A DNA stretch of 64,000 bases. Origin: Apostichopus japonicus (lineage: Eukaryota > Echinodermata > Holothuroidea > Aspidochirotida > Stichopodidae). The notes beneath the pieces are model-generated. The model saw only the letters and a list, made by a program, of their open reading frames with translations, had not been told where the DNA came from and did no database searches. The DNA is taken from contig NC_092572.1 in assembly GCF_037975245.1 (NCBI RefSeq), positions 9,251,001 through 9,315,000 on the forward strand, written 5' to 3'. The position numbers and the translations under genes were made by a program. This document shows, piece by piece, positions 61,011-64,000 of the stretch; the first letter of the stretch is position 1; each line of letters begins with the position of its first letter.

Positions 61011-61162
61011 ATCTCCTTTTCAGATGTGGGAATGATCATTCAACTGTTAAAGAAAGTTGTCTACAAACAGACTTGGCTAATGGAGCATTTATACTTGATG
61101 AGAAAAAAATATATTTATATTTTCATAGGCTTCTCTGTAACATTCATGACAAACATTAACTA
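61011..61162 (+). CDS. Candidate last exon of the channel (weak)
   Basis: Using the TTACAG acceptor at 61005-61010, the frame continues in the phase required by exon 12 for 50 codons and ends in TAA. It contains GMIIQLLKKVVYKQ, which loosely resembles the helix (Y-Q-x-I-M-x-x-L-V-x-R-Y) near the TRPC calmodulin/IP3R-binding region. The polypyrimidine tract is poor and no AATAAA was noticed nearby, so this could be chance. A stronger-looking CAG at 61023 gives an immediate stop in phase and was not used. Confidence 0.2.
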
Positions 61163-62079
61163 AGAGTACGCTTTCTTTTTCTCAAATCTATCTTGATCTT
61201 TCTTCACTATACATTGAATCAGAAACAATATTTCATAGTATGTTTGTATTATCTGTCACAAAGTAAAATCCTCCCGGGATGGCGAGTGGTGAAAACCCCG
61301 TGACTTCAGATACAAGGAACTTTAGGATTTTTCCGTTAATTAGGTAGAAAACTGCTGACCACTAAAATAATACGCCAAATAAGGGTTAATATAACGTCTT
61401 AACTCCTCTGGAGGGTTTGCCGGAAGTGCCCGAACCTTAAACCACGTTACTAATACTAGCTCTAAACAGTAAGAAACGCTCGTTCAGGAATGAAGTATGG
61501 CGAGTACCCATTGAATTTGCATTCTAAGTATGTTTGCCACATGCAAGCTATATGTTTAACTAATTATACAACCCACAATCAGGGGCGTCAATCCGTTTTG
61601 AAACGTGGGGGGGACGTAATCGATATGAGTAATCAGGCCGTAAGTACTATCTAAGCGGAGCGCCACCATCGGTTGGCGCGCAGCGTACAAGAAAATTTTT
61701 CTTCTGGCAGACCCCTCAGATTGCAGGAAACGGCACTTCCCGTGCATTATGGCAGTAAGCAACACCCCTAAAATTGATAAAAATTTCCGGCAATTTTTTA
61801 TTTTGGGAAATATTTTCGAAGGAAGTGATCGCCATATATTCCTCAGTTTACCTATTCCTCGTCTCCCAGAAGCGCCAAAACCTTTGATTCCGAGGACGTT
61901 CAAGCAATAGGTGTGTGTACTTAATCTGTATTCAAAAAACCATAATGTCAATACAGTCCAGTTGATGATAATAGACCAACCTGACAGCATCATTAGTGCA
62001 GATAAATTCTAAGCAGCTAGCTCGTTTTTGGTGATGATGCAAAATAGATTGATTTTTTTTCTTGAGACATCTCACGGGC

Positions 62080-62131
62080 CGCAAAAAAGTCACTGGCGGG
62101 CCACATGTGGCCCGCAGGTTGCCAACCCCTG
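62080..62131. repeat. Nested hAT-like terminus
   Basis: On the minus strand from 62131: CAGGGGTTGGCAACCTGCGG and then a GGCCACATGTGGCC palindrome, a pattern seen at the ends of many hAT elements. No matching second end was found. Confidence 0.5.
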
Positions 62132-63392
62132 GTCTATAGGAACGATGTCCCAAAATTTCCCCGGACATATAGGCGAAGGAAGCTATCCGCCGCGACTGCA
62201 TGTGAGTTTCTCGAAATTCCGTCCTGGGAGTCATACCACAAAATGGTGCATTTCCTCATACGCCATTATTTATCATTTAAATAACTAACTAATAAGGCAT
62301 AGCCCAGATCCAGTTCGTACAGCGAGCTTAGTGCAAATTTGACCAAAAGACGTCAAACGCCAGCATGTTAAACCAGGTTGCTAGGTCTACGAGAATACAT
62401 TTATATGAAATTTGAAAACAAAGATAGCAAGACAAACCACTTTTATTATGTTTTCAGGACCCCACACATGCGCATGTATCGTCAAACTTAGACTAGGTCC
62501 CATGTGAGTGGTGGCTAAAGTGATGAAGGCATGAAAATAAATCAGTGGTTGTTCGTTGGAGTCCTCAAGCAAGTTACCTTGGTTGCTAGGTGGATCTGCA
62601 TCTGGTTATCCGATGAATTCTGGTCGGAGCGTACTATGTAACCACCATGTACCCAGGGACGTAGCTAAGGCCTGATGATTGGGGAGGGGGGGGGTGTAGT
62701 GGCTGAAAGTCGGTTTTGAAGCCAGAAAATTCTGACTGCTGCTTTGTACCCCCCCACTCTCGCGCTACTCGTCAACGATACGGTCAGTGTCAGTCAGAAA
62801 ACCCAATCTTTCGCGACTGCACTGTTGCGATACATTTGTACCCACTGGCACTCATTTCACAAACTTATTGGCCCACCCCCCCCCACCCCAACCAAATATT
62901 TTAGTGACATCTGGGTAATATGCTGATAGATTTTGGGCACCTACTGAAAGAAAGATAATTTGCAATGTGTTTTTCAGTGGTTAAACTGATAATATTATTA
63001 CCCAACAATTCTCACCATTACGGAAGGGTAATAAGACGGAAAATGATTGTATGCTATTTGCATGCGATGTAAATACCGATGCATGCCTGTGTGATATGCA
63101 CATTATCATGTGGAATGCGCGCGTAGCGCGAGAAAAATTTTGGTTATATTTTTCGGGCAAGTCGTTACAAACCCCCCCCCCCCCCTCCCCACAAATCGAA
63201 TTGGGCCCCTACGCCTTTTTGTAGTATTCAAAATCATACGAAGTTTTGTACGGTGGAGTATAAGAATCGCGAGATACAATTTCCCAAAGTAGCAAGGAAA
63301 ACGTGGTAAATATGACAGGTTAAAGGTCAATTTTGACCGAAATTTAAAAATATAAATAGGTCATGCACAATAACAGGGATAAATGAATAGGC

Positions 63393-63860
63393 CTAGATAA
63401 ACAAGAGTGCGACAGTCGGAAATTCCGACTGTCGCACTCCAATTTTCCAACTAGCGTCAGTTTTACCAAGTTTGGGGGTGAGACACCCACACAACCCCTC
63501 AAACGACGTCCCTGCGCGGTGAATATGGAACACGATCACATGGTTCAGCCTCTGTAGAGTCATGGGGCTCCGTAGTCTTGTCTTCAAACGCCTCAAAACT
63601 AAAAGATCTCTCGGAGGAGACGAGGAGGACCACAAGAGAGCTTCGACTTCACCAAACATAGCCCGTACCGCTGGATTCATCGACTTGAATATTTGTCTAT
63701 ACCTTTCAACCGACGACGAATGGAACTGGCCTCGAAAGAAAGGCAGACTAAGCTTAAGATTGTTGGAGAGCTCAGGGTACCAACTCATGAGATCTGGGTG
63801 GAATTCTCCATTCAGCAACATGAGTGATATTCGAGGATATGAATCCTAAGATGTGTAAGC
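63393..63860 (-). pseudogene. hAT transposase C-terminus, frameshifted
   Basis: Minus-strand reading shows the dimerisation region typical of hAT (ZMYM/DUF659-like) transposases: ELSNNLKLSLPFFRGQF, then a VSSERSFS-like motif in one frame and LRRLKTRLRSPM..QRLNHVIVFHIH in another, so at least one frameshift separates them near 63605. No zinc finger or DDE-type catalytic part was recognised in the element, so it is not autonomous. Confidence 0.85.
63405..63439. repeat. Perfect 17-bp-arm palindrome
   Basis: GAGTGCGACAGTCGGAA, a single A, then the exact complement. It lies inside the hAT element at the 3' end of the transposase remnant. Confidence 0.97.
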
Positions 63861-64000
63861 CGTAACCAAAGAGAGCCACGACACTACTCTTTTTCCAAAT
63901 GTGTGGGGGGGGACATTTGATATTGTTTTCCCCATCCATCGAAATGTGGGGGGGACGTGTCCCCCCGTCCCCCCCCCCTGGATTGACGCCCATGCCCACA

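Larger units (their letters stand above)
59480..61579. other. Region after exon 12, hAT-derived pieces
   Basis: Part of the next intron or 3' flank. C-rich tracts at 59874-59885 and 60908-60919. Apart from the candidate exon at 61011 and the repeat at 60300-60565 nothing is seen. Confidence 0.55.
61580..63994 (-). mobile_element. 2.4-kb decayed hAT transposon
   Basis: Left end CAGGGGCGTCAATCC at 61580-61594; right end is its complement at 63980-63994 with one mismatch. The eight bases before the left end are CCCACAAT; the six bases after the right end, the last of the window, are CCCACA. That fits an 8-bp hAT target duplication cut by the window edge. A transposase remnant lies inside on the minus strand. 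Further hAT-like ends within (62131, 62654) suggest nested insertions. Confidence 0.9.

Noticed and set aside
61024-61162. Exon starting at the TTTTCAG acceptor at 61023
   Set aside because: In the phase set by exon 12 it stops after three codons.

Overview
This is a stretch of animal nuclear DNA. It is AT-rich, has long (AT)n and poly(C) tracts, and carries tRNA-derived SINEs, a CR1-type LINE tail and hAT and other inverted-repeat transposons. The single recognisable gene is split into short exons with GT-AG introns of 0.6 to 20 kb. The repeat types and the gene suggest a marine invertebrate, perhaps an echinoderm or another invertebrate deuterostome. That placement is inference; no sequence here fixes the species.

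The gene lies on the + strand and encodes a TRPC-type cation channel. Twelve exons join in one continuous frame of 813 codons, from a probable ATG at 11855 to 59479. The order is: short acidic N-terminus, ankyrin repeats, TRP_2 linker domain, pre-S1 helix, S1 to S6 with the pore, and the TRP box with the proline-rich stretch after it. The transmembrane core is unmistakable. Exon 1 (20 kb upstream) is a phase-matched inference. The C-terminus is open: a weak last exon may lie at 61011-61162, or the gene continues past the window. Unusual points are an S3-S4 loop about twice the usual length, a pore helix with LYW where TRPC channels have LFW, and a widely spaced cysteine pair before the pore.

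Layout: 1-11854 is upstream DNA with a degenerate (TAC)n tract, a 37-bp minisatellite (1607-2916), LINE-like and SINE pieces and (AT)n arrays. 11937-31859 is the putative first intron, holding a 62-bp satellite with a 762-bp higher-order period, SINEs, small inverted-repeat elements and tandem duplications. 31860-40100 carries the ankyrin exons, with a 357-bp hAT-type MITE between exons 3 and 4. 40101-48662 is an intron holding a LINE 3' end inside a degenerate TGTACTG array. 48663-59479 carries the rest of the channel; its intron 6 contains 103 perfect copies of TCTCC and a fold-back telomere-like motif. 59480-64000 is mostly hAT-type DNA, including a 2.4-kb element with a decayed transposase whose right target-site duplication runs off the window edge.

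I found no operons, CRISPR arrays, viruses or new multi-gene system. The interest lies in the divergent channel and in several transposon and satellite families with clear internal structure.
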